Positions 11,069-21,216 of a stretch of 64,000 bases of DNA are shown piece by piece; position 1 is the first letter of the stretch, and the number at the start of each line of letters is the position of its first letter. The position numbers and the translations under genes were made by a program. Below the pieces are notes generated by a model. It ran no database searches, had not been told where the DNA came from, and saw nothing but the letters and a program-made list of their open reading frames with translations. The stretch is from Epiperipatus broadwayi. Its lineage: Eukaryota > Onychophora > Udeonychophora > Euonychophora > Peripatidae. The stretch is from NCBI GenBank assembly GCA_028023455.1, contig JAQFVV010012537.1, positions 1,798,001-1,862,000 on the forward strand. The letters run 5' to 3'.

Positions 11069-11879
11069 GTTCTGTTGTTTGTAATACTAAAATAAAAAAA
11101 TTCAAAATCGTAACCGTACTCGGACAAAAGGAAAAACTAAAACTTTTTTAAACAACAACAAACACATACAAATGTCTTCTTTACTTATTAAACATGTTTA
11201 TAATATTTGCTTTTTATGAAATTTACAAAAAAAAACTGTATATTTGAACTTTTCTTAACGGATATTTTTTTCATGCCACTCTTTTTAACTTCAAAAATAT
11301 ACAGACGGTAGAATCTTCTTTGTCTCGTGGAATGTTACGAACAGTATGTTACTTGACACGTTACCTAATTGCAACTCAATAAAAACAGATATTTAACATT
11401 TTCCCAAATAAAAGTTCAATACAGTACGTTGTAAAAACTCTTACAATTATTGCTTTAAAAAATCTGAACATTTCAATACTTTAAAATAAAAAAAAATCCA
11501 ATGAAAACAACATTTCAATACAATTCAAATACAAACTCTCCCATCAAGCCGTAATTATTTTATAAATTGTACGAATTTGGTAAATGTATTTGCTGCTATG
11601 TGACATACATGCTGTACTATGATGCGACATAGTGGCCTGCATTCTATAGTACAACAAAAAAGTTGTATTATAGAAAACGCGGGTTCCAACGTGTCAGCCG
11701 CGGAAACAGCATTTTTATGTGTTTTCGTGCGAAAACCATGCCATAGAGTGGCATCTTTAGCTAAAAGATGAGTACCAAAAAATATAAAGATTTCATTTAA
11801 TATATTTCTAAGGACTGACAGATATACAAAATGACCAAAACTTATCAACATTTTCATTACCAGAAACTTTATTAAATGA
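11069..11879. other. AT-rich region next to the PLE2 inverted arm
   Basis: Contains a 138-codon minus-strand frame (11971-11555), hydrophobic at its N-terminus. Its first 25 or so codons lie in the PLE2 inverted arm and recur near 14214-14300. The rest has no recognisable domain and is most likely 3' untranslated or flanking sequence. Confidence 0.35.
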
Positions 11880-12021
11880 AAATATAATATAAAATAACAA
11901 TTCGTGTCAATTGTTAATACCGAGTTTAATATAAATAAATAAAAACAAATAATATTTCCAAGTGCTTTCAACTCTTATGAGTCCTTATCAAGACAGTGTA
12001 AAAAATTCTATTTTCTCCTAG

Positions 12022-12693
12022 GTGATGAATCTAACATTTCATTGTATTGGCCAGGAACAACTAATCGGAAAGCTGGTTAATTTCAAATTCATAGCACAAG
12101 ATGAATTTTGTATAAGATATGATTCTTTAATCTTGCGTTTTTTATCATGTGTTTCATGCATTAATATTGTAAAATCCTTTGGACTACATATATGGCCTGT
12201 ATTATTTTGGTGAACATAAAAAGCTGAATAAACTGTATCATCTTCTCTTGCTCTATTATAAGTAGATTTATGTTGTTGAAGGCGATATTTAATATTTGTT
12301 TTGGTTTCTCAAACATATATTGCACTACAATTTATTTGTGGGCATCTAATAGAGTATACAACACTGCTTTTATCCTCCTTATTTATTATTTCCTTAGAAT
12401 TATTTATTAACCTATTAAGGTTAGGTGGAGTTCTCCATGCTAATCGAAAATCTTGACTTAAAACTTTTATTATATTTTTATTAATATTGGGAATAAAAGC
12501 TAATGACATCAATGGTTTATTATTCATATTTATATGGTCATTATTATGACATTGTTTATAATGCTTCAATAAAGTAGATAATAGCATTTGTTTATTATAA
12601 CCTACTTGTATTAAATCTCACATATAACATTTTATATGATCTTTCATAAACATTTCATTTGAACACAGTCGTTTATTACGTGTTAAAAAAGCT
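12022..12693 (-). pseudogene. Inverted copy of the PLE2 linker and endonuclease
   Basis: Minus-strand homologue of the plus-strand arm. 12587-12309 gives LKHYKQCHNNDHINMNNKP and, after the linker, VVYSIRCPQINCSAIYV; the rest, in other frames, ends near 12022. It differs from the right arm by scattered substitutions, so both copies have aged since insertion. Confidence 0.8.
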
Positions 12694-12699
12694 AGCAAA

Positions 12700-13380
12700 A
12701 ATTTTAGTTAAGTGGATTTTAGATTTTGTTGGGTTTGGAAAATATACATTAAAATCGTCATTTGATTGTGTTACTATACTTAATAAAACATTATAATTAA
12801 GGGGTACGAGTTTATTTCATTGGATGTGGTGGAATTATATGGATCGATCTGTATCTATTACAATTTTGAGAGATAAATTGTGTGCTAAAGAAATGCCACA
12901 GGATAAAATATCTTTCATTATAGATGTTTTAATTTGGATAAGTAATGATATTGTTGCAGCACATGGTAGTAACTTATATAGAATGGAAAAAGGATGGCCA
13001 ATGGGTGTGGCTGTAAGTGGATTATTAAATAATTTGTAGATAATATAGAACAGCGAATTGTGCATCCCATATTAGTAAGAAATGAGAACACATTATATTG
13101 TATATATGTGGATGATGTTTTGATATATGGGCTACCAGACATTATAAAGCAAATTTTTGATAGTTTGCAGAACCAAGGTGGTTTAGTTTGGACAATAGAA
13201 AGAGAAGACAATTCTACTATTAAATACCTAGATTTGCAAATATCAAGGGTAGATGATAAATTAGTATATAAAATGGTTGTAAAACATATAGATAATAGAG
13301 GTTACATTCATCCAACATCTAATGTTACTTTAGTACACAAATTAGCTGGTTTTAGAGCTTTTTTAACACGTAATCAATGA
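12700..13380 (+). pseudogene. Penelope-like reverse transcriptase (frameshifted)
   Basis: Copies element RNA into DNA in the living family. The start reads SSFDCVTILNKTL, the usual 'DS.DF+..+' finger block. Near 12812-12850 the correct frame gives FISLDVVELYGSI, RT block A with its Asp, but the long frame is shifted by one base there. 12824-13039 covers ISFIIDVLIWISND and KGWPMGVAVSGLLNNL (the 'Q..G.PMGSPLS' block). 13060-13380 covers IYVDDVLIYG, with both catalytic Asp at 13111-13116, TIKYLDLQISR and THKL-like AGFRAFLTR. A stop and frame change lie at 13037-13060. At least two lesions make it inactive. Confidence 0.85.
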
Positions 13381-13395
13381 CTGTGTTCAAATGAA

Positions 13396-14142
13396 ATGTT
13401 TATGAAAGATAATATAAAATGTTATATGCAAGATTTAATACAAGTAGGCTATAATAAACAAATGCTATTATCTACTTTATTGAAGCATTATAAACAATGT
13501 CATAATAGTGACCATATAAATATGAATAATAAACCATGGATGTCATTAGCTTTTATTCCCAATATTAATAAAAATATAATAAAAGTTTTAAGTCAAGATT
13601 TTTGATTAGCATGGAGAACTCCACACCTAACCTTAATAGGTTAATAAATAATTCTAAGGAAATAATAAATAAGGAGAATAAAAGCAGTGTTGTATACTCT
13701 ATTAGATGCCCACAAATAAATTGTAGTGCAATATATGTTGGAGAAACCAAAACAAATATTAAATATTGCCTTCAACAACATAAATCTACTTATAATAGAG
13801 CAGGAAAATAAAAGCAGTGTTGTATACTCTATTAGATGCCCACAAATAAATTGTAGTGCAATATATGTTGGAGAAACAAAAACAAATATTAAATATCGCC
13901 TTCAACAACATAAATCTACTTATAATAGAGCAAGAGAAGATGATACAGTTTATTCAGCTTTTTATGTTCACCAAAATAATACAGGCCATATATGTAGTCC
14001 AAAGGATTTTACAATATTAATGCATGAAACACATAATAAAAAACGCAAGATTAAAGAATCATATCTTATACAAAATTCATCTTGTGCTATGAATTTGAAA
14101 TTAACCAGCTTTCCGATTAGTTGTTCCTGGCCAATACAATGA
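13396..14142 (+). pseudogene. Penelope-like GIY-YIG endonuclease with internal duplication
   Basis: Continuation of the PLE2 ORF. 13396-13605 is the linker, ending SLAFIPNINKNIIKVL. The nuclease begins PNLNRLINNSKE and has VVYSIRCP and AIYVGET (GIY-YIG motifs) with YRLQQHKS holding the conserved Arg. A 130-bp direct duplication (13672-13801 and 13802-13931) repeats the whole VVYSIRCP to YNRA core. Because 130 is not a multiple of three, it shifts the frame. The end (TGHICSPKDFTIL, KIKESYLIQ) is intact. The inverted arm (12587-12309, minus) has the unduplicated sequence. Confidence 0.85.
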
Positions 14143-14342
14143 AATGTTAGATTCATCACCTAGAAGAAAATAGAATTTTTACACTGCCTTGATAAAGACT
14201 CGTAAGAGTTGAAAGTGCTTGGAAATACTATTTGTTTTTATTTATTTATATTAAACTCTGTATTAACAATTGACACAAATTGTTATTTTATAATATTTTT
14301 ATATTATATACAGAAGTATTATTTATAAATGGAAATATATAT

Positions 14343-16122
14343 TGTAACAGTAGCTGGGTTCAAATATACGTACTAAAGGAAGTAAAAAGCAATAATGATT
14401 ACAAAAGAGTGTTTATTGCGGTTGTTATTACGGATTAAATTAATAGATGTGAGAAAAGTTTTAGATATACATTCGAACCCTGTTATAAAAGATTGTGAGT
14501 GAAATACATTAACCATTTAAAGATGTGAACATATACATATATATTTATTACACGTTTTGTGATGTTGTGTAGAATTAATTTTCAACAAATAGATTTGTAT
14601 GTGAAAATGAAGAGGAGTGGTTGTGTGGAGTTGTATTTTCATATTTTTGTTTTATATATTTTGTTGTTTATCACCGTAAGATATAATTATTAAAATAATA
14701 TCATTAGTAGCGCATGTTTTTTAATGAAAGAAAATTAAAAATAAGGTTGGGGAGAGTAATAAAAGGATATTGCAAGTTGTGCCATGGGCGATTTCTGTTG
14801 ATGACTCTTGTCATCGGAATTCCAAGAACTCTGGCCATTTAGTATTTTAAACAATGGAAACGTGATCATGCTAAAAGCATTCTTGAGCTAATGGTCATTG
14901 GGGTATGGATAGAGATAAAAGAACTATATATATTTTGTAGTGATTCGGAAAAGTGACCATTATAGAGAAAGAAGTGCAGAAAGTAAATTTTAATAAAGTG
15001 ATATTATTAATTAAGAAAAATTAATAAGAATGGACTCCATCGAAATGCTGGGGGTAAAAGAATCGTGTGGATTCGTTAAACTAACCCAGTGTACAGCTAT
15101 TTTGTGATCTGTCTGACCCTTATCTATGGAGATTTCAGCTGTCTATTTCAAGCAAGTAAAATGATCATGGAACTCCAAACAGCAAGAACTTTCATGCACT
15201 CAATTTTAGAATCATCCTATCTAACCTTTAGAATGAATTATCATATGTAAAATATTATGGAAATTTCTCATCATCCAGACCAACAATTCTTGCTAAGACA
15301 ATCGCCATTGTAATATCGTAAGCTTACAGATCATCAGCCTTAAACACACGAATGTTCACCCTCAAAGGAGGTAAATATGACTTTGAACATATAATAATTT
15401 GGTAAAAAATTAAGAAATATGTGCTTTGTCCCATCTTAAAAAAGAGTGATAAAAAAATAGATTAAATTAGTTAATAAATACAATTCTGATGCATAATTGC
15501 ACTCTTTTGTGAATGGGTATATTGATATTATGTATATCGGATACTATATATATATGTATCGGAATGACTGGGTCATATGATTGAATTATTAGTATATATG
15601 TGTGTGTATTAATAAATATTAGAATTTTAAGCTATAACTTGTGTATTTATTTGAATTATGAGATTCTTATAATTATACACATGTATTAATAAATATTAAA
15701 ATTTTAAGCTATAACTTGTGTATTTATCTGAATTATGAGATTCTTATAATTTCTGGGTTATTATTTATAAAACCTTACTGATATTCATGATCATATATCA
15801 CTAAAAAAATATAAATAATAAGATTCGTAGGGCAGAGAGGAAATAATAAAAGTATATAAATGATGTTTCTTTGTAAAATAACCTCAACTTCATTCTCCCA
15901 ATAGACATTGTCTCCCAGACCTTGAGACTGAGCTAGTCTGAATAAGGCACCCAAAAAGGTCCATTGAAACCTTTTGTTTTGAGGGGTATAATTTTTATTA
16001 ATTGGTAAGATTGGTGCTTGAGATTGGACTTATTTGATGCTCATAAATATACCTACTCGAAGCATGGGTTAATAACCTGTTCTCACTTAAATTCTTAGAA
16101 TAGGATCATGGGTAGACTATTA
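14343..16122 (+). repeat. 5' LTR of the Gypsy element, about 1780 bp
   Basis: Begins TGTAACAGTAGCTGGG and ends GGTAGACTATTA, matching the 3' LTR throughout. It contains an LTR-specific tandem duplication (about 15606-15674 and 15683-15752, shared core GAATTTTAAGCTATAACTTG) that the other LTR has only once. At 1.78 kb it is long for a Gypsy LTR. Confidence 0.85.
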
Positions 16123-16124
16123 AA

Positions 16125-16361
16125 ATGGCACCACATGAGGCCTTGTTGGGATCAGATTTTCTAAATAGATACAAATGTAACCTTGACTATGGGAGAGGTC
16201 AGGCCATGTGTGAGGGTGAAGTGGTATGTTTTCTTGTGGAGGGGCCTCAATGGTCGATAGGGATGCTACATCTAGAGAAGGATGCCCCAGAAAAACTTAA
16301 AAATAATAAGATTGACAGAACAAAAGTAGAGGGGAAGGTTCAGGATAGTCCATTACAATGA
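16125..16361 (+). pseudogene. Gypsy protease C-terminal fragment
   Basis: 78 codons starting inside the LTR junction. HEALLGSDFLNRYKCNLDYG at residues 4-23 is the C-terminal block of retroviral-type aspartic proteases ('LLG.DFL......ID'). The catalytic DTG/DSG part is missing because the 5' side is deleted. The ATG at the junction is probably accidental. It ends with a stop just before the RT frame. Confidence 0.75.
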
Positions 16362-17058
16362 ACATTGACCAAATACCACCAAGTCTTTTCAGACAGGCTA
16401 GAAGTTATCCAAGGATTTGAGCCGAGAATTAAGGTGAGAGACAATCAGACCTTCAAAGCTAGCTCATATCCCATAGATCAGATGCTAGAGTGGGGAATTG
16501 TATCAAAATGCTCATCGGCATATTGCAACCCAATAGTGGTGGTTAAAAAGGATAGGTCTGTAAGATTATATCTCGATGCACAACAGTTAAATAAAGTGAC
16601 TGTACCGAACTGCAATGTACCACCTCCCATGTAAGAGTTACTGAGGACGTTCCAAGGGAAGGTATTTTCGACCTTCGATTTAACCACCAGTTATTGGAAA
16701 ATTAAGTTACACCTGGAAGATTGCCAATACACATCATTCAGATATGAGAGTCATTTATATCAATTCAACAAAATGCCCTTAGGCTTAATAAACGGTGGGG
16801 TGGGTTACTCAGGTGCTTGGATCAGGTGCTATCTTTAGACAGAAAGCACATGGACATGATTTACATGGATGATGTGCTGATAGCCTCAACAGATATTAAG
16901 AAACACATACATGATGTAGCATTATTTCTACAGAAATGTGAAAATAGGGCATAAAAATAAATCTCAAAAAGAGCACGCTGTGTCAGAAAGAGATCATCTT
17001 TCTTGGACACATGGTGGGGGCCCAGGGACTCAAACCACACCAGATAAGATCTCTGCAA
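16362..17058 (+). pseudogene. Gypsy reverse transcriptase, degenerate
   Basis: The 16365-16634 piece reads TKYHQVFSDR, SSYPIDQMLEWGIVSKCSS, NPIVVVKKDRSVRLYLDAQQ and LNKVTVPN, the Gypsy RT N-terminus with its conserved 'G.I..S.S....P.V.V.KK' and 'R.C.D...LN' blocks. After a stop, FSTFDLTTSYWKIKLHLED gives block A with its catalytic Asp, YQFNKMPLGL gives block B, and YMDDVLIAS at 16862-16888 gives the YxDD box, intact. A stop at 16634 and several frame shifts make it non-functional. Confidence 0.85.
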
Positions 17059-17650
17059 TCCACAATTTTCCTGCCTAGATCCAAGAAACAGGTCTGATCA
17101 TTTCTGGGGCTGTATACTTTCTACAACCACTTCAGGAACTGTTTGCTGAACAGATGGAGCCATTGGTGAAGCTATTAAAAAAGAGTAGTAAGTAGAAGTG
17201 GACGGAAGAGCAGGAGCAAGCTTTTCAAAGAGTGAAGACAGGATTTTTACAGTATGTTATGCTAGCCTTTCCTGAATTTTTGAAGCTGTTCATAGTTCAG
17301 ACTGACAGCAGAGAATATGGCCTTGGAGTGACCTTGACTCAGCAGCAAGAAAATGGGAGAATAGGTGTGCTGTATTTTCTAAGCAGGCTACTTAAAGGTC
17401 CTGTGATACATTATACAACCACTTAGAAAAAGGCATTAGCCATTGTTTGGGTCTTTCAGAAGTTTCACATGCTGTTTACTGGGCTCAGAGGTCATTGTTG
17501 TTACTGACCACAAGAGTCTGAAATTTATCAACCATAGCTACCTCACAAACAGCAGATTGGTACATTGGAGCCTGTACCTCAAGAATACAACTATACAGTG
17601 AGATATTGCAAGGGGTCCGAGAATATGGTAGCTGACACCCTCAGTTGAAA
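17059..17650 (+). pseudogene. Gypsy RNase H remnant
   Basis: 17232-17426 reads LFIVQTDSREYGLGVTLTQQ, with the first catalytic Asp in QTDS and the 'G.GA.L.Q' block, then GVLYFLSRLL and HYTTT followed by a stop where a Glu codon is expected (TTEKE reads TT-stop-K-K). Further on, other frames give TDHKSLKFINHSYL (the third Asp block) and NMVADTLS (the final 'N..AD.LSR' block) near 17510-17645. This would degrade the RNA strand of the hybrid. Confidence 0.8.
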
Positions 17651-17654
17651 TCCA

Positions 17655-18725
17655 GTGAACACACAATCACACTATCTAGGTAACGAGAATTTGTATATAG
17701 TGAGAATAGGGCTGAGAACAGAAGGGCTTGAAAGCGATTTGGGATGCCTAAATTGGCTTCAGAGAGAGGACCAACAACTTCGGACAGTCATTGACCGATT
17801 GGAAGGTAAGGAAGCTAAAAATTGGATGAGCAGAATATTCAGAAATTTAAACTGGAGCAAGGTGTGTAAATCTGGAAGAGTGGAGGTCTGTCATCCCAAG
17901 GCATATGAGGACCGCAGTGATGATGTACATCCACTGCAGCTGGCCACTATAGGATAATGAAGATGGAAGGATGGATTAAGAGGTGGTTTTACTGGCCAGG
18001 CATGCATGTCAAGGTTGTGACCATTATCAGGCAATGTGAAATTTTTCAGAGGGTTAAGCCCACAAAGTGGAAGCATAAGAAAATAGTTGCAGTTGACTTT
18101 TATGGCCCACTGCTGGCCTTCAATAAAAAAAAATACCTCTTGATTGTTTATGATTTATTCTCTAAACTAGTGTCCACATATCCCATCACCCAAGCAACAT
18201 GAGGAACACCATATATGTTCTGGAAAGGGAACATTCCTTCAGCGGGAAAACTGCAAACCATCATATCCAATCATGTGACCCTGCTGGCCTTCAATAAAAA
18301 GAAATACCTCTTGTTTGTTTATGATTTATTCTCCAAACTAGTGTCCACATATCCCATCACCCAAGCCAACATGAGGAACACCATATATGTTCTGGAAAGA
18401 CCCTGTTCACCTTGAAGAAGTGGGTAAGATAGACCGAATATTGAAAATAGGACATATATTAACCTTGATCCAGAACCTCAGTCTAACACCTGTGAAAGAA
18501 TCATGTGGAAATTAGATTATTCCATACTTGTCCAAACAGACCATAGGAAATGGTTCAAACAATTCCCAAAAATTTTAAACTATATGAACTGGGCAGTGAA
18601 TGAATCTACTGGGTTCACTTCAATACATATACATTTTGGAAAACACGCACCCAGATTGTTCAAAACTGATTTTTCAGGAACAGAAGAGCCTCCCATTGAT
18701 ATAAAAAATGACCAACAATAGGCAT
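17655..18725 (+). pseudogene. Gypsy integrase N-terminus and core, with internal duplication
   Basis: 17957-18202 reads KRWFYWPGMHVKVVTIIRQCEIFQ, the end of the HHCC zinc region ('YWPGM..DV...V..C..CQ'). It then gives VAVDFYGPLLAFNKKKYLLI and VYDLFSKLVSTYPI, core blocks with the first DDE Asp in VDFYG. From 18110 a segment of about 120 bp is repeated at 18281 (period 171 bp, exactly 57 codons). 18503-18721 reads MNWAVNESTGFTSIHIHFGK and APRLFK, the end of the core. The second Asp and the Glu are not clearly preserved. Confidence 0.75.
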
Positions 18726-19415
18726 ACCATTCGATGGTACAAAGAAATCTACAACAAAGAGAGTTCCTCTCATTCCTTTAAGGTGGGGGATCAAGTAATG
18801 GTGAGGACTCCCAATGTAAGTGAACCTGGAAAGTTTATTTGCAAAAAGTTTTGCAATCTGCATGAGGGCCGATTTACGATAATGATTAAGTCAAGGGCAA
18901 AACATGTGTTCTGGGTGGATACCGGGTGGGAGGTAAAGGGATCATACAATGTTCAGTCACTCAAGCCCATTGCAAACCCAGAGAGGAGATAAAGGATAGA
19001 TAAGAAGTGGTTAAGAAGCCATTCAAATACATAGATGGTATTTAAAGGCTATTGCAACAGGGGATTGACAACAGGCATACTGTTCAATGGTACAAAGAAA
19101 TCTACAACAAAAAGGTGTTTCCAAGACTTCCTCTCATTCCTTTAAGGTGGGAGATCAAGTAATGGTGAGGACTCCCCATGTAAGTGAACCCGGAAAATTT
19201 ATTTGCAAAAAGTTTTGCAATCTGCATGAGGGCCCATTTATGATAATAAAGTCAAGGGCAAAACGTGTTCTGTATGGATACCGGGCAGGAAGTAAAGGGT
19301 CATACAATGCTCAGTCACTCAAGCCCATTGCAAACCCAGAGAGGGATAAAGAATAGATAAGAGGCAGTTAAGAAGCTATTCAAATACACAGACAATATTT
19401 GAAGGCTATTGCAAC
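18708..19415 (+). repeat. Tandem duplication of integrase C-terminus and purine tract
   Basis: Two copies, about 18710-19062 and 19063-19415, period 353 bp. Each encodes the integrase C-terminal module: GDQVMVRTP, EPGKFICKKFCNLHEGPF-like, and KGSYNxQSLKPIANPER, the GPY/F-type domain of Ty3/Gypsy integrases. Both copies end with the purine-rich tract GCAACAGGRG that precedes the 3' LTR, so the plus-strand primer site is duplicated too. Confidence 0.85.
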
Positions 19416-19424
19416 AGGAGGTAT

Positions 19425-21216
19425 TGTAACTAGCTGGGTTTGAAAACATGTACTAAAGGAAGTGAAAGGCAATAATGATTACAAAAGAGTGTTTATTGCA
19501 GTTGTTATTATGGATTAAATTAATAGATGCGAGAAAATTTAGATATACATTCGAACTCTATTACAAAGAGTGAGTGAAATACATTAACCATTTAAAGGCA
19601 TCTACATATATATATATTTATTACATGTGTTGTGATGTGTAAAATTAATTACTAACAGATAGATTTGTATATAAAGACGAAGAGGAGCGGTTATGTGCGG
19701 AGCTGTATTTTTATATTTTTGTTTTATATATTTTGTTGTTTATCACTGTAAGTTACAATTATTAAAATAATATCATTAGTAGCACATTTCTTAACAAAAG
19801 CAAATTAAAATTAAGGCTGGAGAAAGTTATAAAAGAATGTTGCAAGTTGTGCCACGGGCAATTTCTGTTAATGACACTTGTAATCGGAATTTCAAGAACT
19901 CTGGCCATTTAATATTTTGGAACAATGGAAGCCAGATCATGCTAAAAACATTCCCATTCCTGAGCTAATGGTCATCAGCATATGGATAGAAAAAAAAGGT
20001 GAAGAAGAGATAAAAGAAAAAAACTATATATATATTTTTTGAATTTGTAATGATTTGGAAAAGTGATCGTTATAAGGAAAAAAGCGCAGAAAGTTAAAAA
20101 AAATTAATAAGAATGGACTCCATAAAAATACTAGGGTAAAAGAATCGGGTGGATTCATTAAACCAGCCCAGTGCACAGCTATTTTGTGATCTGTCTGACC
20201 TTTATCTATGGAGATTTCAGCCGTCTATTTCAAGCAAGTGAAATGATCATGGATCTCCAAACAACAAGAACTTTCATGCACTCAATTTTAGAATCACCAT
20301 CCTAACCTCTAGGATGGATTATCATATGTAAAATGTTATGGAATCTTTCATCATCTTCCAGACCCACAATTCTCACTAAGACAATCGCTATTGTATTACT
20401 ATAAGCCTACAGATCATCAGCCTTAAACACACAAATCTTCACCCTCAAATGAGGTAAATATGACTTTCTCTCTATATATTAAATGAACATATAATAATTT
20501 GGTAATAAATTAAGAAATATGCACTTTGTCCCAACTTAAAGAAAGAATTATAAAAAATAGATTGTTAGTTAATAAATACGACTCTTATGCATAATAAATT
20601 AAGAAATATGCACTTTGTCCTAACTTAAAGAAAGAATTATAAAAAATAGATTAAGTTAGTTAATAAATACGACTCTTATGCATAGTTACACTCTTTTGTG
20701 AATGTGTATACTGATATTATATATATATGTATTGGAATGACTGGGTCACATGATTGAATTATCAGTATATATTTGTAATAATAAATATTAGAATTTTAAG
20801 TATAACTTGTGTATTTATTTGAATTACGAGATTCTTATAATTTCTGGGTTATTATTTATAAAAGCTTACTGATATTCATAACTATATATCTCTAAAAGAA
20901 ATAAAATAATAATATTCATAGGGCAGATAGGAAATTATAAAGTATATAAATGACATTCTATGTAAGACAACCTCGGCTTCATTCTCCCATTCGACATTGT
21001 CTCTCAGACCTTGAAACTGAGCTAGCTGGATAAGTCACCCAAAAAGGTCCATTGGAACCTTTTCTTTTGCTTTTGAGGGGAATACTTCTTATTAATTGGT
21101 AAGACTGGCACTTGAGAACGGACTTAATTCGATGCTCATGAATATACTACTCGAAGTTCAGGTTAATAACCTGTTCTCACTTAAATTCTTAGAATAGGAT
21201 CACAGGTAGACTATTA
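19425..21216 (+). repeat. 3' LTR of the Gypsy element, about 1792 bp
   Basis: Begins TGTAACTAGCTGGG and ends CAGGTAGACTATTA. Its own tandem duplication (about 20503-20590 and 20591-20682, core GAAATATGCACTTTGTCC) is absent from the 5' LTR. Numerous substitutions separate the LTRs, so the insertion is not recent. Confidence 0.85.

Larger units (their letters stand above)
11880..14316 (+). mobile_element. Penelope-like element 2 with inverted 5' copy
   Basis: The sense element runs from about 12694 to 14316 and contains RT then GIY-YIG endonuclease. Immediately upstream, 11880-12693 is an inverted copy of its 3' part: the same sequence as 13351-about 14300, from the thumb region through the endonuclease to the 3' end. 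The right arm has an extra 130-bp internal duplication that the left arm lacks. The right end abuts the Gypsy LTR at 14343. The arrangement is the same as PLE1 but the family differs (different endonuclease sequence). Confidence 0.85.
14343..21216 (+). mobile_element. Ty3/Gypsy LTR retrotransposon, internally deleted
   Basis: Two similar LTRs (14343-16122 and 19425-21216) flank a 3.3-kb pol remnant. Pol order is protease end, RT, RNase H, integrase, which is the Ty3/Gypsy order. Gag, the primer-binding site and most of the protease are missing: the 5' LTR joins the protease end directly. A purine tract CAACAGGAGG lies just before the 3' LTR. The 5' flank AAATATATAT also occurs right after the 3' LTR, so a target duplication exists but its length is ambiguous in this AT-rich site. 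The element landed at the right end of PLE2 and is therefore younger than PLE2. Confidence 0.88.

Noticed and set aside
11555-11971. 138-codon minus-strand frame that could be a membrane protein
   Set aside because: Its start lies inside the PLE2 inverted arm, the rest has no domain, and the hydrophobic start follows from AT-rich sequence.
12022-12213. 63-codon plus-strand frame repeated as a minus-strand frame at 13968-14159
   Set aside because: Both are antisense shadows of the PLE2 endonuclease end; the duplication reflects the inverted arms.
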